From Nocardioides oleivorans (lineage in GTDB: Bacteria > Actinomycetota > Actinomycetes > Propionibacteriales > Nocardioidaceae), in contig NZ_SDWT01000001.1 of assembly GCF_004137255.1 (NCBI RefSeq), positions 868,001 through 932,000 on the forward strand: a stretch of DNA of 64,000 nt, in the 5' to 3' direction. How positions within the stretch are numbered: the first letter of the stretch is position 1; each line of letters begins with the position of its first letter. The notes under the pieces are model-generated. The model did not search any database. It was given only the letters and a program-made list of their open reading frames with translations, and had not been told where the DNA came from. A program made the position numbers and the translations under genes. Shown here one piece after another: positions 1 to 8,325 of this stretch.

Positions 1-848
1 TCGACGGTGTCGCCGCCCTCGTCGGCGAGCTTGTTGAGCTCCTCCCACGTCTGGCCGGTGAGGTCGTGCAGGCGCCTGGGGAGGGCGAGGTCGTCGAGGG
101 TGGAGGTGACGCGGCGCAGGTGGGGGTCGATGAAGCGGTGGACCTCGCGGATCTGGTCGCTGCGCGTGTGGATGATCGTCTGCAGGTCGAGCGCGTGGCC
201 CAGGGCCGTCGTGGTCCTCACCCAGTCGGTGAGCAGGTCCTCGTAGCGCACGAAGACGCGACCGCCGTCGCCCTCGGCGGGGCGGGTGGCGCGCTCGGTG
301 TGGAGCAGCATGTTGACCCAGCTCGCCGCGAGGTGGGCCGAGCCGAGCTTGTTGGCGTAGTACTTCTGCTTCGAGCCGACGACCTCGGCGGGCGGGCGGA
401 GCATCGTGGCGAAGACCGGGGTGGCGCCGGTGCGGATCGCGGCGACGCGCCACAGGCCGAGGAACCAGCTCAGGCGAGGGTCCTTCACGACGAGCTCGGG
501 GTGCTCGGCGAAGTGCGGCTCGAGCCACTCGCTCACGCGGATCCGGGCCGGCTCGCGGCTGCTGATCCGCCCGGTCTCGAACCACGCCTCCGGGCGCGAG
601 TCGCTGACCTGCACCAGCGACTCGGCGAGCCACTCGTCGTGGACGTCGACGACCCACTGGGGCTCGCTGAACCCACGCGGGTTGGAGTCGTCGGGCGGGA
701 CCTCGGGGAGCGGGACGTGCATGCCGAGCTTGGAGACGATGCCGGCGAGCGTGCTCGTGCCGCTACGACCGGCACCGGCGACGAAGAGGACCTTCCGGGG
801 GACGCCGTCGGGGTTCATCTCGTCGATCGCTCTGGGCTGCTCGGTCAC
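1..848 (-). CDS. Sulfotransferase-like protein (C-terminus beyond window edge)
   Basis: P-loop sulfotransferase family; members move sulfate from PAPS to sugars, lipids or proteins. The phosphosulfate-binding motif GAGRSGTST lies at residues 25-33, and a later KDPRLSW stretch resembles the conserved region that contacts the 3'-phosphate. The frame stays open to base 1, so the C-terminus is missing. I start at the GTG at 848 because a TAGGCT -10 box ends 8 bases upstream (leaderless layout); the ATG at 818 is an alternative. It is divergent from the glycosyltransferase at 884, only 35 bases apart, which suggests a shared role in surface glycan modification (inference). Substrate unknown. Confidence 0.8.
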   Translation of the reverse strand, partial: MTEQPRAIDEMNPDGVPRKVLFVAGAGRSGTSTLAGIVSKLGMHVPLPEVPPDDSNPRGFSEPQWVVDVHDEWLAESLVQVSDSRPEAWFETGRISSREPARIRVSEWLEPHFAEHPELVVKDPRLSWFLGLWRVAAIRTGATPVFATMLRPPAEVVGSKQKYYANKLGSAHLAASWVNMLLHTERATRPAEGDGGRVFVRYEDLLTDWVRTTTALGHALDLQTIIHTRSDQIREVHRFIDPHLRRVTSTLDDLALPRRLHDLTGQTWEELNKLADEGGDTV

Positions 849-855
849 GGCCGTG

Positions 856-861
856 AGCCTA
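856..861 (-). promoter_or_regulatory. -10 box TAGGCT of the sulfotransferase
   Basis: TANNNT hexamer whose last T is 8 bases before the GTG at 848. No Shine-Dalgarno is visible, so a leaderless mRNA is likely. Confidence 0.4.
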
Positions 862-869
862 CCGGTGGC

Positions 870-875
870 TAGAGT
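870..875 (+). promoter_or_regulatory. -10 box TAGAGT of the glycosyltransferase
   Basis: TANNNT hexamer ending 9 bases before the GTG at 884. It faces the minus-strand box at 856-861 in the same 35-base gap, so two compact promoters lie back to back. Confidence 0.35.
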
Positions 876-883
876 CACCGCCC

Positions 884-2020
884 GTGAGGCGTTGGCTGTC
901 CCGGGGACCCCTGATCGGCGTGGTCGTCCCCGTCTACGGGGTCGAGCGCTACCTCGACGAGTTCGTCCGGACGCTCGTGGCCCAGCGCCATCGCCGCTGG
1001 GAGGCCGTGATCGTCGACGACGGCTCCACCGACCGCAGCGGGGAGATCGCGGACGGCTGGGCCCGGCGCGACCACCGGATCTCGGTGGTGCACCAGGCCA
1101 ACGCCGGCCTCGGCGCCGCGCGCAATGCGGGCCTCGAGCACGTGCGCGGCGACTACCTCGCCTTCCTCGACTCCGACGACCTGCTGCAGCCCACCGCGTT
1201 CGCCGACCTCGTCGCGTCGCTGGAGGAGTCGGGGTCGGACTTCGCGACCGGCGCGATCCTGCAGTGGCTGTCGAAGGACAACAGCGACTTCGACGGGCCC
1301 TACCACGAGCCGCCGTGGATGAGGCGCCTGCACAACCCGCCCATGCGGAGGGCACGCATCGAGGACCGGCCCGAGATCCTCGGTGACGTGTTCGCCTGGA
1401 ACAAGCTCTTCCGGCGGTCGTGGTGGGATGCGCAGGGCCTGACCTGGCCCGAGGGGGTCCGCTACGAGGACCAGCCCACGACCACTCGCGCCTTCCTCGA
1501 CGGCACGTTCGACGTGCTGTCGCAGACGACCTACGTCTGGCGGATCCGGGAGGGGTCGATCACCCAGACCCGGGCCTCGTCGCTGCAGGACCTCGCCGAC
1601 CGGTGGGAGACCAAGCGGATGTCGCTCGCCTCGGTGCGCGCACACGGCTCGGCGGAGGTCGAGCAGGTCTTCGTCGACCGCGTGCTCGCCGGCGACCTGT
1701 GGCGCTACTTCCTGCTCGTGCCGGGCTGCTCGCCCGAGTGGTGGCGGCTGCTGCGCTCGGGCGTGCTCGAGCTGTGGGGATCGCGGACCCTCGTCGAGAG
1801 CGGGCTGCCGCCCGTGCACCGGCTCGCCGGCTGGCTCGTCGCCGAGGACCGCCGGGCCGACGTCACCGCGCTGATGGAGTGGGTCGCCGGGCTCGACGGA
1901 CCCGCCCCGCGGGTCCAGGACGTGGCGACCGGGGCCTGGCGGCTCTCGGTCCCGCACTCGGTGCTGGACGAGACCACCGTGGATCCCGCAGCCCTGGGGC
2001 TGCGGGACCACGAGGTCTGA
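884..2020 (+). CDS. Family 2 glycosyltransferase
   Basis: GT-A fold inverting glycosyltransferase of 378 residues. The N-terminal Rossmann-like half carries VVVPVYG (13-19), DDGSTD (45-50, nucleotide-sugar binding) and the metal-binding DSDD (96-99). The layout matches bacterial GT2 enzymes that build capsule, teichoic or other cell-surface glycans. No membrane segment is evident, so it probably acts at the cytoplasmic face. The GTG start is supported by the nearby -10 box. It converges on the osmoprotectant-binding gene with 16 bases between stops. Donor and acceptor sugars cannot be read from the sequence. Confidence 0.9.
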   Translation: MRRWLSRGPLIGVVVPVYGVERYLDEFVRTLVAQRHRRWEAVIVDDGSTDRSGEIADGWARRDHRISVVHQANAGLGAARNAGLEHVRGDYLAFLDSDDLLQPTAFADLVASLEESGSDFATGAILQWLSKDNSDFDGPYHEPPWMRRLHNPPMRRARIEDRPEILGDVFAWNKLFRRSWWDAQGLTWPEGVRYEDQPTTTRAFLDGTFDVLSQTTYVWRIREGSITQTRASSLQDLADRWETKRMSLASVRAHGSAEVEQVFVDRVLAGDLWRYFLLVPGCSPEWWRLLRSGVLELWGSRTLVESGLPPVHRLAGWLVAEDRRADVTALMEWVAGLDGPAPRVQDVATGAWRLSVPHSVLDETTVDPAALGLRDHEV

Positions 2021-2036
2021 TCCGCGGACGCAAGGG

Positions 2037-2990
2037 TCAGAGCAGGCCCTGCGAGGTGAGGAAGTCGTTGGCGACGTCCTCGGGCTTGGCGCGGTCGACG
2101 GCCATCTCACCGTTCATCTCGGTCAGGTTCTCCGTGGTGAGCGCGGCCATCAGCGGGTTGAGGATGTCGGCCACGTCGGGGTGCTCGGCGAGGAAGTCGG
2201 CGGAGACGGCGGGCACCAGGTTCTGGGCCGGCTGGATCTCCTTGTCGTCCTCGAGCACGACGAGGCCCTGGGACTCCAGGGTGCCGTCGGTGGTCGAGGT
2301 CTCACCGAGCTGCGACTCGCCGTCGAGCACGGACTTGTAGGTCTGGGCCGAGGCGTAGCCGAGCTCGAGCACCTTGGTGACGTCGATGCCGTACTCGTCG
2401 GACAGGCCGCCCTCGCAGTCGAGACGGCCCTCGCAGTCGGGCGCCGCGGCGAGCACGACGCTCGTGCCCTCGAGGTCGGACAGCGTGGTCACGCCCTCGG
2501 AGTCGGAGTAGTCCTGGGTGACGAAGAAGGCGTTGGTGTCGGTCGCCGGCGAGATGTCGAGCAGCTCGATGCCGGCGTCGCTGAGCAGGGTGGCCCCGTC
2601 GTCGGCGAGCTGCTGGCCGTCACCGGCCTCGAAGGGCTTCGCGGAGTCGCCGTTGGCCTGGGTGTTGAGGAAGTTGACGATGCCGCCGACGTATTCCGGG
2701 ACGATGTCGACGTCGCCGGGGAAGGTGGGCATGTAGGCGTCGCGGGAGTCGACGAGCTTGGTGTCGACGGTGTAGCCGGCGTCCTCGAGGAGCTGCTCGT
2801 ACATCGAGGCGACGAGGGTGGCCTCGGGGAAGTTCTGGCCGGCGATGGTCAGCGAGCCCTTGTCGGCGCTGCCCGAGGAGGTCGAGCCGCCGGAGGCGTT
2901 GTCGTCACTGGCGAGGTCGTCACCGGCGCAGCCGGTGAGCGCGAGCGCCGTGGCGGCGAGCACCGCGGCGAGGGGGCGAACGATCTTCAT
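2037..2990 (-). CDS. Glycine betaine/osmoprotectant-binding lipoprotein
   Basis: Extracytoplasmic binding protein of an OpuC/OsmU-type ABC importer, 317 residues. The N-terminus is a lipoprotein signal: basic MKIVRP, a hydrophobic stretch, then LTGC with the lipidated Cys at 21, followed by a Ser/Asp/Gly-rich tether. The mature part has the OpuAC-type organisation (GQNFPEATL near its start, later VLELGYASAQTYK). The ATG at 2990 is chosen over the longer frame because AAAGGA precedes it with good spacing and the signal peptide begins there. It is the last gene of the minus-strand unit behind two permeases, 55 bases after the permease stop at 3046. Likely ligands are betaine, choline or proline betaine (family knowledge). 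Confidence 0.9.
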   Translation of the reverse strand: MKIVRPLAAVLAATALALTGCAGDDLASDDNASGGSTSSGSADKGSLTIAGQNFPEATLVASMYEQLLEDAGYTVDTKLVDSRDAYMPTFPGDVDIVPEYVGGIVNFLNTQANGDSAKPFEAGDGQQLADDGATLLSDAGIELLDISPATDTNAFFVTQDYSDSEGVTTLSDLEGTSVVLAAAPDCEGRLDCEGGLSDEYGIDVTKVLELGYASAQTYKSVLDGESQLGETSTTDGTLESQGLVVLEDDKEIQPAQNLVPAVSADFLAEHPDVADILNPLMAALTTENLTEMNGEMAVDRAKPEDVANDFLTSQGLL

Positions 2991-3045
2991 GGTGTTCCTT
3001 TTGTGTCCCGCAGCGTGCGGCTGCGCGTGTCCGGAGGTGCGTTGC

Positions 3046-3810
3046 TCAGCCGAGGGATTCGGCGGGCTCGTCAACGGTAGTCCCGGTCACCGACAACGCA
3101 TCGGTGCGACCACCTCTAGGGGTGCTGCGGTTAGACGGGTCGACCGCGCGCTGGACCAGCGCCGCCAGGAGCTCGAGGACGAGAGCGACCGCGGCGACGA
3201 CGAGCGCCCCGGCGATGCCCTTGCCGTAGTTGGAGCGGAAGAAGCCGTCGGTGATGATGCGGCCGAGTCCCGGACCGGCGACGAGCGCGGCGATCGTGGC
3301 GGTCGCCCAGACCTGCACCAGCGCGAGCCGGAGCCCCGAGACGACCAGCGGCAGCCCGAGCGGGAGCTCGACGCGCCAGAACTGCTGCACGCCCGTCATC
3401 CCCATGCCCCGAGCCGCCTCGCGGACCTCCGGCGCCACCTCGCGCATGGCGACGTACGAGTTGGTGATGATGGGCGGCAGGGCGAAGAGCGTCAGCGCGA
3501 TGAGGGTGGCCAGGCCGGCGCGGCCGTAGGGGCCGAGGGTGTCGGCGCCGGGCCACGGCGCGACGACGAGGAGCGCCAGCAGGGCGAAGGTCGGGATCGC
3601 GCGACCGACGTTGGAGATGTTGATCGCGAGGAACCCGCCGCGGCCGAGGTGGCCGAGCCACAACGCGATCGGCAGGCCGACGACCATCGCCATCAGCAGC
3701 GCGGTCAGCGTGAGGAGCAGCTGCTGGCCGAGCAGGGCTGCGATGCCGTCCCCGCCGCTCCAGTTGGCCCCGTCCGACAGGTAGGCCCACATGTCGCTAA
3801 AGACGCTCAT
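3046..3810 (-). CDS. Osmoprotectant ABC transporter permease (second)
   Basis: Integral membrane permease of 254 residues with about five or six hydrophobic segments. The EAA-type loop that docks the ATPase is recognisable (EVREAARGMGMT), as is the NVGRAIPTFALLALL segment typical of OpuCB/OpuCD proteins. Its ATG overlaps the stop of the preceding permease (ATGA, 4 bases), which implies translational coupling. With 3807-4505 it forms the membrane channel, the divergent gene at 4509 supplies the ATPase, and 2037-2990 the binding protein. Confidence 0.9.
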   Translation of the reverse strand: MSVFSDMWAYLSDGANWSGGDGIAALLGQQLLLTLTALLMAMVVGLPIALWLGHLGRGGFLAINISNVGRAIPTFALLALLVVAPWPGADTLGPYGRAGLATLIALTLFALPPIITNSYVAMREVAPEVREAARGMGMTGVQQFWRVELPLGLPLVVSGLRLALVQVWATATIAALVAGPGLGRIITDGFFRSNYGKGIAGALVVAAVALVLELLAALVQRAVDPSNRSTPRGGRTDALSVTGTTVDEPAESLG

Positions 3811-4505
3811 GCCCGCACCCCCCTCGACCACGGGGTGAGCATCCGTTGCGCCACCACCAGCACGACGTCCAGGACCATCGCGAGGAGCACGCACAGCAGC
3901 GACGCCGTGAACAGCTCGGCGCGGAAGTTGGTCAGGACGCCGTCCTTGATGAGGTTGCCGAGGCCGCCGTAGGCGACCAGCGATCCGACCGTCGTCAGCG
4001 CCACCGTCGAGACGGTGGCGACCCGCAGGCCGGCCATCACGACGGGCAGCGCGAGCGGCAGCTCGACCTTGAGCAGCAGCTGCGTGCGGTTGTAGCCCAG
4101 CCCGGTCGCCGACTCGCGCACCTCGTCGGGCACCGACCTCAGGCCCTCCAGGAGGCTGCGCACCAGGATCGTGAGGGCGTAGAGCGCGAGGCCGATGACC
4201 ACGGTCGTCGCGGTGAGCCCGGTGAAGGGCACCAGCAGCGGGAAGAGCGCGAGCGACGGCACGGTGTAGATGCCGGTCGTGATCCCGAGGATCGTCGACT
4301 CGAGGCGCGGCAGCCGACGCGCAGCCAGCGCGAGGGGGAACGCGATCGCCAGCCCGACCAGCACCGAGACCACCGTGATGCCGATGTGCTGGACGGTCGC
4401 GTCGACGATCTCCTGCTGACGGTCGGCCACGTAGTCGAGGCAGACCCAGTCGTTGACGAGGCTGCTGTAGCAGCTCGGGTCGTCGGCCGCTCCCAGTAAG
4501 GTCAC
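3807..4505 (-). CDS. Osmoprotectant ABC transporter permease (first)
   Basis: Permease of 232 residues with several transmembrane helices. It has the OpuC-type signature TGIYTVPSLALFPLL and the coupling loop EVRESATGLGY. The GTG at 4505 is supported by a TAGCGT hexamer ending 8 bases upstream (leaderless); the next in-frame GTG at 4430 would remove an Asp/Trp/Cys-containing N-terminal stretch that I judge to be real. First gene of the minus-strand half of the importer, overlapping the next permease by 4 bases. Only three bases separate its start codon from that of the divergent ATPase. Confidence 0.85.
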   Translation of the reverse strand: MTLLGAADDPSCYSSLVNDWVCLDYVADRQQEIVDATVQHIGITVVSVLVGLAIAFPLALAARRLPRLESTILGITTGIYTVPSLALFPLLVPFTGLTATTVVIGLALYALTILVRSLLEGLRSVPDEVRESATGLGYNRTQLLLKVELPLALPVVMAGLRVATVSTVALTTVGSLVAYGGLGNLIKDGVLTNFRAELFTASLLCVLLAMVLDVVLVVAQRMLTPWSRGVRA

Positions 4506-4518
4506 CGCATGGACGCTA
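4497..4518. promoter_or_regulatory. Interlocked divergent leaderless promoters of the osmoprotectant importer
   Basis: On the plus strand TAAGGT (4497-4502) ends 7 bases before the ATG at 4509. On the minus strand TAGCGT (complement of 4513-4518) ends 8 bases before the GTG at 4505. Each -10 box lies inside or beside the other gene's first codons. TAAGGT could be misread as a Shine-Dalgarno, but its spacing fits a -10 box equally well. Confidence 0.4.
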
Positions 4519-5492
4519 CACGGGGCGGCGACTCGATGATCAGGCTCGAGGGCGTGGGCAAGACCTATCCCGACGGGACGGTCGCGGTCCACGAGCTCGA
4601 CCTCGACGTCGCTCGCGGCGAGATGGTCTGCCTCGTCGGACCCTCCGGCTGCGGCAAGTCCACGACGCTGAAGATGATCAACCGGCTCATCGAGCCGACC
4701 ACCGGTCGCATCTGGCTCGACGGGCAGGACGTCACCGACGCCGACCCGGTCGAGCTGCGTCGCGGCATCGGCTACGTCATCCAGCAGATCGGCCTGTTCC
4801 CCCACCAGCGCATCGAGCAGAACGTGATGACGGTGCCGCTGCTCTACGGCGAGTCGAAGGCGACCGCGCGCGAGCGCGCGCACGAGCTGCTGGACACGGT
4901 CGGGCTCGACCCGAAGCAGTACGCCCGTCGCTACCCGCACGAGCTGTCCGGTGGCCAGCGACAGCGCGTCGGCGTCGCCCGGGCGCTGGCGGCAAACCCG
5001 CCGGTCCTGCTGATGGACGAGCCGTTCGGCGCGGTCGACCCGGTCGTGCGCCACCGGTTGCAGGACGAGTTCCGCCGGCTCCAGGCCGAGCTCGGCAAGA
5101 CCGTCGTCCTGGTCACCCACGACATCGACGAGGCGATCCGGATGGGCGACCGCGTGGCCGTGTTCGCCGCCGGCGGCCGCCTCGCCCAGTACGCCACCCC
5201 GGGCGAGCTGCTCGCCCACCCGGCCGACGAGCAGGTGGCCGACTTCGTCGGGGCGGGCGGGCTGCGCACGCTGACCGTCACCCGGCTCCGCGAGGAGCAC
5301 CTCGAACCGCTCGACGGCGTCTCCACCGGCGACCTGGGCGCGGCGATCGACATCGACTCCTCGCTCGAGGACGCCCTCGCCGCGATGCTGCGCGACGACA
5401 AGCCGATGGTCGGGGTGCGCCGCGGGCCCACCTTCCTCGGGGTGCTGACGCCCGCCGGGGTGCACCGGGCGCTGCGCGAGTCGCTGCGCTGA
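4509..5492 (+). CDS. Osmoprotectant ABC transporter ATP-binding protein
   Basis: ATPase of the OpuC/ProV class, 327 residues. Walker A GPSGCGKST (44-52), signature LSGGQ (146-150), Walker B VLLMDEP (166-172) and switch His in VTHD (204) are intact. The C-terminal extension ends in a short CBS-like segment (DDKPMVGVRRG), where longer homologues carry a full CBS pair that senses ionic strength; here it looks abbreviated. The ATG at 4509 has a -10 box at leaderless distance; an internal ATG at 4536 gives the usual family N-terminus and is an alternative. Separate, divergent transcription of the ATPase relative to the permeases is unusual for this importer family. Confidence 0.9.
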   Translation: MDATRGGDSMIRLEGVGKTYPDGTVAVHELDLDVARGEMVCLVGPSGCGKSTTLKMINRLIEPTTGRIWLDGQDVTDADPVELRRGIGYVIQQIGLFPHQRIEQNVMTVPLLYGESKATARERAHELLDTVGLDPKQYARRYPHELSGGQRQRVGVARALAANPPVLLMDEPFGAVDPVVRHRLQDEFRRLQAELGKTVVLVTHDIDEAIRMGDRVAVFAAGGRLAQYATPGELLAHPADEQVADFVGAGGLRTLTVTRLREEHLEPLDGVSTGDLGAAIDIDSSLEDALAAMLRDDKPMVGVRRGPTFLGVLTPAGVHRALRESLR

Positions 5493-5498
5493 CGCGTC

Positions 5499-6572
5499 CT
5501 ACCTGACCGTCACGTCCCGGTGCCAGGACTCGGTGACGTACTTCGTGCCCCAGCCCATCGAGGTGTAGAGCCCGTCGGCGCCGGTCGGTGAGTCGGCGTC
5601 GACCTCGAGTCCGACGCGGTCGCGGCCGCGGGAGGCGGCGTCGGCGATGATCGTGCGGAGCAGGCCGGTGGCGACGCCCCGCCCGCGGGCGGACTCCAGG
5701 ACGCCGAGGTAGGAGACGTACGACCCGTCGGGTCCGGTCGCGGACTCGCTCACCGTCCCGACGAGGGCGCCGGCCGGCTCGCCGTCCTCGAGCTCGGCCA
5801 GCCACCAGTGGTCCCAGCGGTGGCCGGGGTCCTCGCGGAGGCGGTGGACGAACTCCTGGAGCGTCTCCTCGGCGGAGTTGAAGTGGTCGGTGAACGCCCC
5901 CTCGAGCACGTCGTGGACCGCGCGGAGGTCCTCGACGTCGGGCAGGCCGTCCCCCTGGCGCTCGACGAGCCGGAAGACCACGCCCTTGCGCTCCCAGCGG
6001 GCCGGGTCGGGCACCAGCTCGGCCTCCGCGGCCTCGACCGAGCGGCTCATCTGCCACCAGGTGCGCACGCGCGTGAAGCCGGCGTCCTCGAGCCAGCCGT
6101 GCTGGCGTACGTCGTCGGCGAAGGCCCCGGTGTCGATCTGCTGCTCGGCCAGCCCGCGGGCCGCTCCGACTACCTTCGCCTGCGCCTCGGCCCATGCGAA
6201 GAGGGCGTCGCTGCAGGCGTCGGCGGCGCGCTCGTCGATCTCGCGGTCGACGACGTGGACGAAGAGCATCCGGCCCTCCGCACGGTCGTGGACGCTCCCC
6301 CACGCCCGGATCCGCCCGTCGGGGTCGCGCACGACGAGGTTCTCCCGCATCGCGAGGCCGTGGTCGGAGACCTCGACCAGGACGTCGTCCTCACCGGCCC
6401 CGGCCCAGCCCCGGCCGGCGCGCTCGTGGCCGCGGAGCAGCTCGGTCAGCCGCTCGACCGTGGCCCGGTCAGCGCCGTCCGGCGCGTCGGCGTGCCACCC
6501 CGCGGGTAGTCCCGGGTCCTCGGGCAGGGCGTCGGCGGGGTCGCTCTCGAACCGGTTGTCCTCGGGAATCAC
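5499..6572 (-). CDS. Tandem GNAT acetyltransferase (MshD-like architecture)
   Basis: 357 residues with two GNAT-like halves. The second half has a clear acetyl-CoA region (YLGVLESARGRGVATGLL) and a C-terminal EVDADSPTGADGLYTSMGW block, resembling the tandem-GNAT mycothiol synthase MshD. The first half is more degenerate. Actinobacterial MshD proteins are usually about 300 residues, so this one is long, and I would not assign mycothiol synthesis from motifs alone. GTG start at 6572 has no strong ribosome-binding site. It converges on the ABC ATPase (stop at 5492, 6 bases away) and lies 57 bases downstream of the coiled-coil protein. Confidence 0.7.
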   Translation of the reverse strand: MIPEDNRFESDPADALPEDPGLPAGWHADAPDGADRATVERLTELLRGHERAGRGWAGAGEDDVLVEVSDHGLAMRENLVVRDPDGRIRAWGSVHDRAEGRMLFVHVVDREIDERAADACSDALFAWAEAQAKVVGAARGLAEQQIDTGAFADDVRQHGWLEDAGFTRVRTWWQMSRSVEAAEAELVPDPARWERKGVVFRLVERQGDGLPDVEDLRAVHDVLEGAFTDHFNSAEETLQEFVHRLREDPGHRWDHWWLAELEDGEPAGALVGTVSESATGPDGSYVSYLGVLESARGRGVATGLLRTIIADAASRGRDRVGLEVDADSPTGADGLYTSMGWGTKYVTESWHRDVTVR

Positions 6573-6629
6573 GAGCGGTCATTCTTCCGCACGGCGCGCT
6601 CGCGCTGCCGGGCGGTGCGACGACAGGTC

Positions 6630-7244
6630 TCAGGCGCTGTGCTTGCGACGCGCGGCGGCGGCGCGGAGGGAGTCGACCTCGGCGCGGACGACGTCGAGCT
6701 CGGCCTCGAGCTCGGCGACGAGCACGATCGCCTCGGCGGCGCGGCCCTCGGCGTCGTCGCGACCGGCGTGAGCGGCGGACAGGCCGCGCTCGGCGGCGTC
6801 GGCACGGCGGGCCTCCTGGCCACGCTTGAGGGTCTGCTCGGCGGCGTTCTTCTGCGCCGACGAGAGGGCCTGCTCGAGGACGTCGATGGCCTCCTCGCGC
6901 TCGAGGATCCGGCGCGTCATGTCGGCAGCGAAGGCGTCGGTCTCGGCAGCCCGCTCCTCGGCGAGCGCCCGGTAGGCCTGGGCCTGGGCGGCGCGGTCCT
7001 GCGCGGCGTCGCGGCGGGCCTGCATCAGCTCGGAGTGGGTGATCCGGGTGGCGGCGGCACCGAGCACGAGCGCCAGGACGGCGGCGACGGACGTCAGGAG
7101 GGCCGACGCCGAGACGAGCGCGCCGACCACGACCACAGCGGCGATCGCCAGGAGGGCGACCGCGACGGCCAGGCGCGTGCTGCGCTGGCGGCGGCGAGCA
7201 GGCGTGCGGGACGCCTGTGACTGCTGAGGCTGCTGGGAAGGCAT
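6630..7244 (-). CDS. Membrane-anchored coiled-coil protein
   Basis: 204 residues of unknown function. A polar Gln/Arg/Pro-rich N-terminus is followed by two closely spaced hydrophobic helices (about 26-66) and then a long Ala/Glu/Arg-rich coiled coil to the end (about 70-200). Probably a small membrane protein with a cytoplasmic rod. It is the last member of the folate-cluster chain, starting 9 bases after the DUF3180 stop. In related actinobacteria a gene of similar type often follows this block, but I know of no assigned role. Low-complexity composition makes homology calls unreliable. Confidence 0.75.
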   Translation of the reverse strand: MPSQQPQQSQASRTPARRRQRSTRLAVAVALLAIAAVVVVGALVSASALLTSVAAVLALVLGAAATRITHSELMQARRDAAQDRAAQAQAYRALAEERAAETDAFAADMTRRILEREEAIDVLEQALSSAQKNAAEQTLKRGQEARRADAAERGLSAAHAGRDDAEGRAAEAIVLVAELEAELDVVRAEVDSLRAAAARRKHSA

Positions 7245-7253
7245 GGGGCCACC

Positions 7254-7748
7254 CTAGGGCTGTGGCTCGCCGCCGTCCGTGCGACACGCACGCTCGAGCA
7301 CCAGCGAGGCGACCGTCACGACCAGCCCGCCGAGTGCCGCCACGAGCGAGCGCAGGATCCAGCGATCGGCGTACTGCGACGCGTCGCCCAGCCAGCTGAT
7401 GGCGAACCCGAGGTACGCCGCACCCACCGCGGCGCCGCCCAGCGCGCAGGCGCGGGCCAGGACGAGCCGGTTCACCGACTGGTGCACCTCGAGGCGGTGA
7501 CCGCGGACCTGCACCGTCTGCCAGGTGTGCCAGGCCAGGTAGGACATGATCCCGGCGACGAGCACGAGCGCCAGCGCCTGGGTCCACGACACCAGCGGCG
7601 GCTGGCCGGAGACCCGGACGGACACCGGGTGCAGGCCCCAGCCGAGGACCAGGCCGACCACCGCGCAGGTCGTCAGGGCCCGGGCCGACGTGGGACGGAG
7701 GGTGCCGCGTGGCTCCTGCGGCTCGTCGTCACGTCCCGGCTGGGTCAC
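7254..7748 (-). CDS. DUF3180-like membrane protein
   Basis: 164 residues with four predicted transmembrane segments (roughly 24-44, 56-76, 95-115 and 130-150) and a polar Arg/Asp/Glu/Pro N-terminus. Size, topology and position directly after folK match the DUF3180 family, which accompanies the folate block in many actinobacteria; its function is unknown. The GTG start lies 7 bases after the folK stop, so its ribosome-binding site overlaps the end of folK, consistent with operon co-transcription. Confidence 0.8.
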   Translation of the reverse strand: MTQPGRDDEPQEPRGTLRPTSARALTTCAVVGLVLGWGLHPVSVRVSGQPPLVSWTQALALVLVAGIMSYLAWHTWQTVQVRGHRLEVHQSVNRLVLARACALGGAAVGAAYLGFAISWLGDASQYADRWILRSLVAALGGLVVTVASLVLERACRTDGGEPQP

Positions 7749-7755
7749 GCGGGCG

Positions 7756-8325
7756 TCACTCGACCTCGAGCGAGAGGTCCTCGCGCTTGCGGACGCCGGA
7801 GGAGTCGACCGCGGCGAGCAGGTCGGCGATCGGGCCGAGGTCGGGGAACACCGCGTCGGGCTCCAGGTCGTACCACGGCTGCAGCACGAAGGCGCGCTCG
7901 TGCGCCCGCGGGTGCGGCAGGCGCAGGAAGTCCTCGTTGGAGCGACGGTCGCCGACGACGATCAGGTCGACGTCGAGCGTGCGCGGGGCGTTGCGGACGT
8001 CGCTGCGCTCGCGGTCGTAGGCGTCCTCGATCGCCAGGGCGCGCTCCATCAGGCGCGCGGCCGGCAGCGTCGTGTCGGCCAGCACGACGGCGTTGAGGTA
8101 CGGGCCTGAGTCCTCGGGCGCGTCGACAGGGTCGGTCTCGTAGATCCCGGAGACGCTGGTGACGAAGAAGTCGGGGGTGTCGGCGAGCGCGTCGACCGCG
8201 CCCTGCAACGACGAGAGCCGCTCACCCAGGTTGGACCCCAGTGCGACCACCACCCGGCGGATCGGGTGCATCTCCCCGGTGAGGGAGTCGGCGTCCACGA
8301 TGTGGGGGTTCGGGGTCTCAGTCAT
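7756..8325 (-). CDS. folK: 2-amino-4-hydroxy-6-hydroxymethyldihydropteridine pyrophosphokinase
   Basis: HPPK of 189 residues: pyrophosphorylates hydroxymethyldihydropterin with ATP ahead of dihydropteroate synthase. Diagnostic motifs are VALGSNLGERL near residue 30 and RSDVRNAPRTLDVDLIVVGD followed by LRLPHPRAHERAFVLQP, which hold the Mg- and ATP-binding Asp pair and the pterin pocket. An N-terminal extension of about 25 residues precedes the usual start. Its ATG overlaps the end of folB by 8 bases, so the two are translationally coupled. Cytosolic. Confidence 0.95.
   Translation of the reverse strand: MTETPNPHIVDADSLTGEMHPIRRVVVALGSNLGERLSSLQGAVDALADTPDFFVTSVSGIYETDPVDAPEDSGPYLNAVVLADTTLPAARLMERALAIEDAYDRERSDVRNAPRTLDVDLIVVGDRRSNEDFLRLPHPRAHERAFVLQPWYDLEPDAVFPDLGPIADLLAAVDSSGVRKREDLSLEVE

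Noticed and set aside
4497-4502. TAAGGT as ribosome-binding site of the OpuC-type ATPase gene
   Set aside because: Its distance to the ATG fits, but the same spacing of TANNNT recurs at many starts that lack any Shine-Dalgarno match, so I favour a -10 box.
5278-6303. Minus-strand frame overlapping the GNAT and ABC ATPase genes
   Set aside because: Arg/Pro/Gly-rich shadow frame with no domain; both overlapped genes are well supported.
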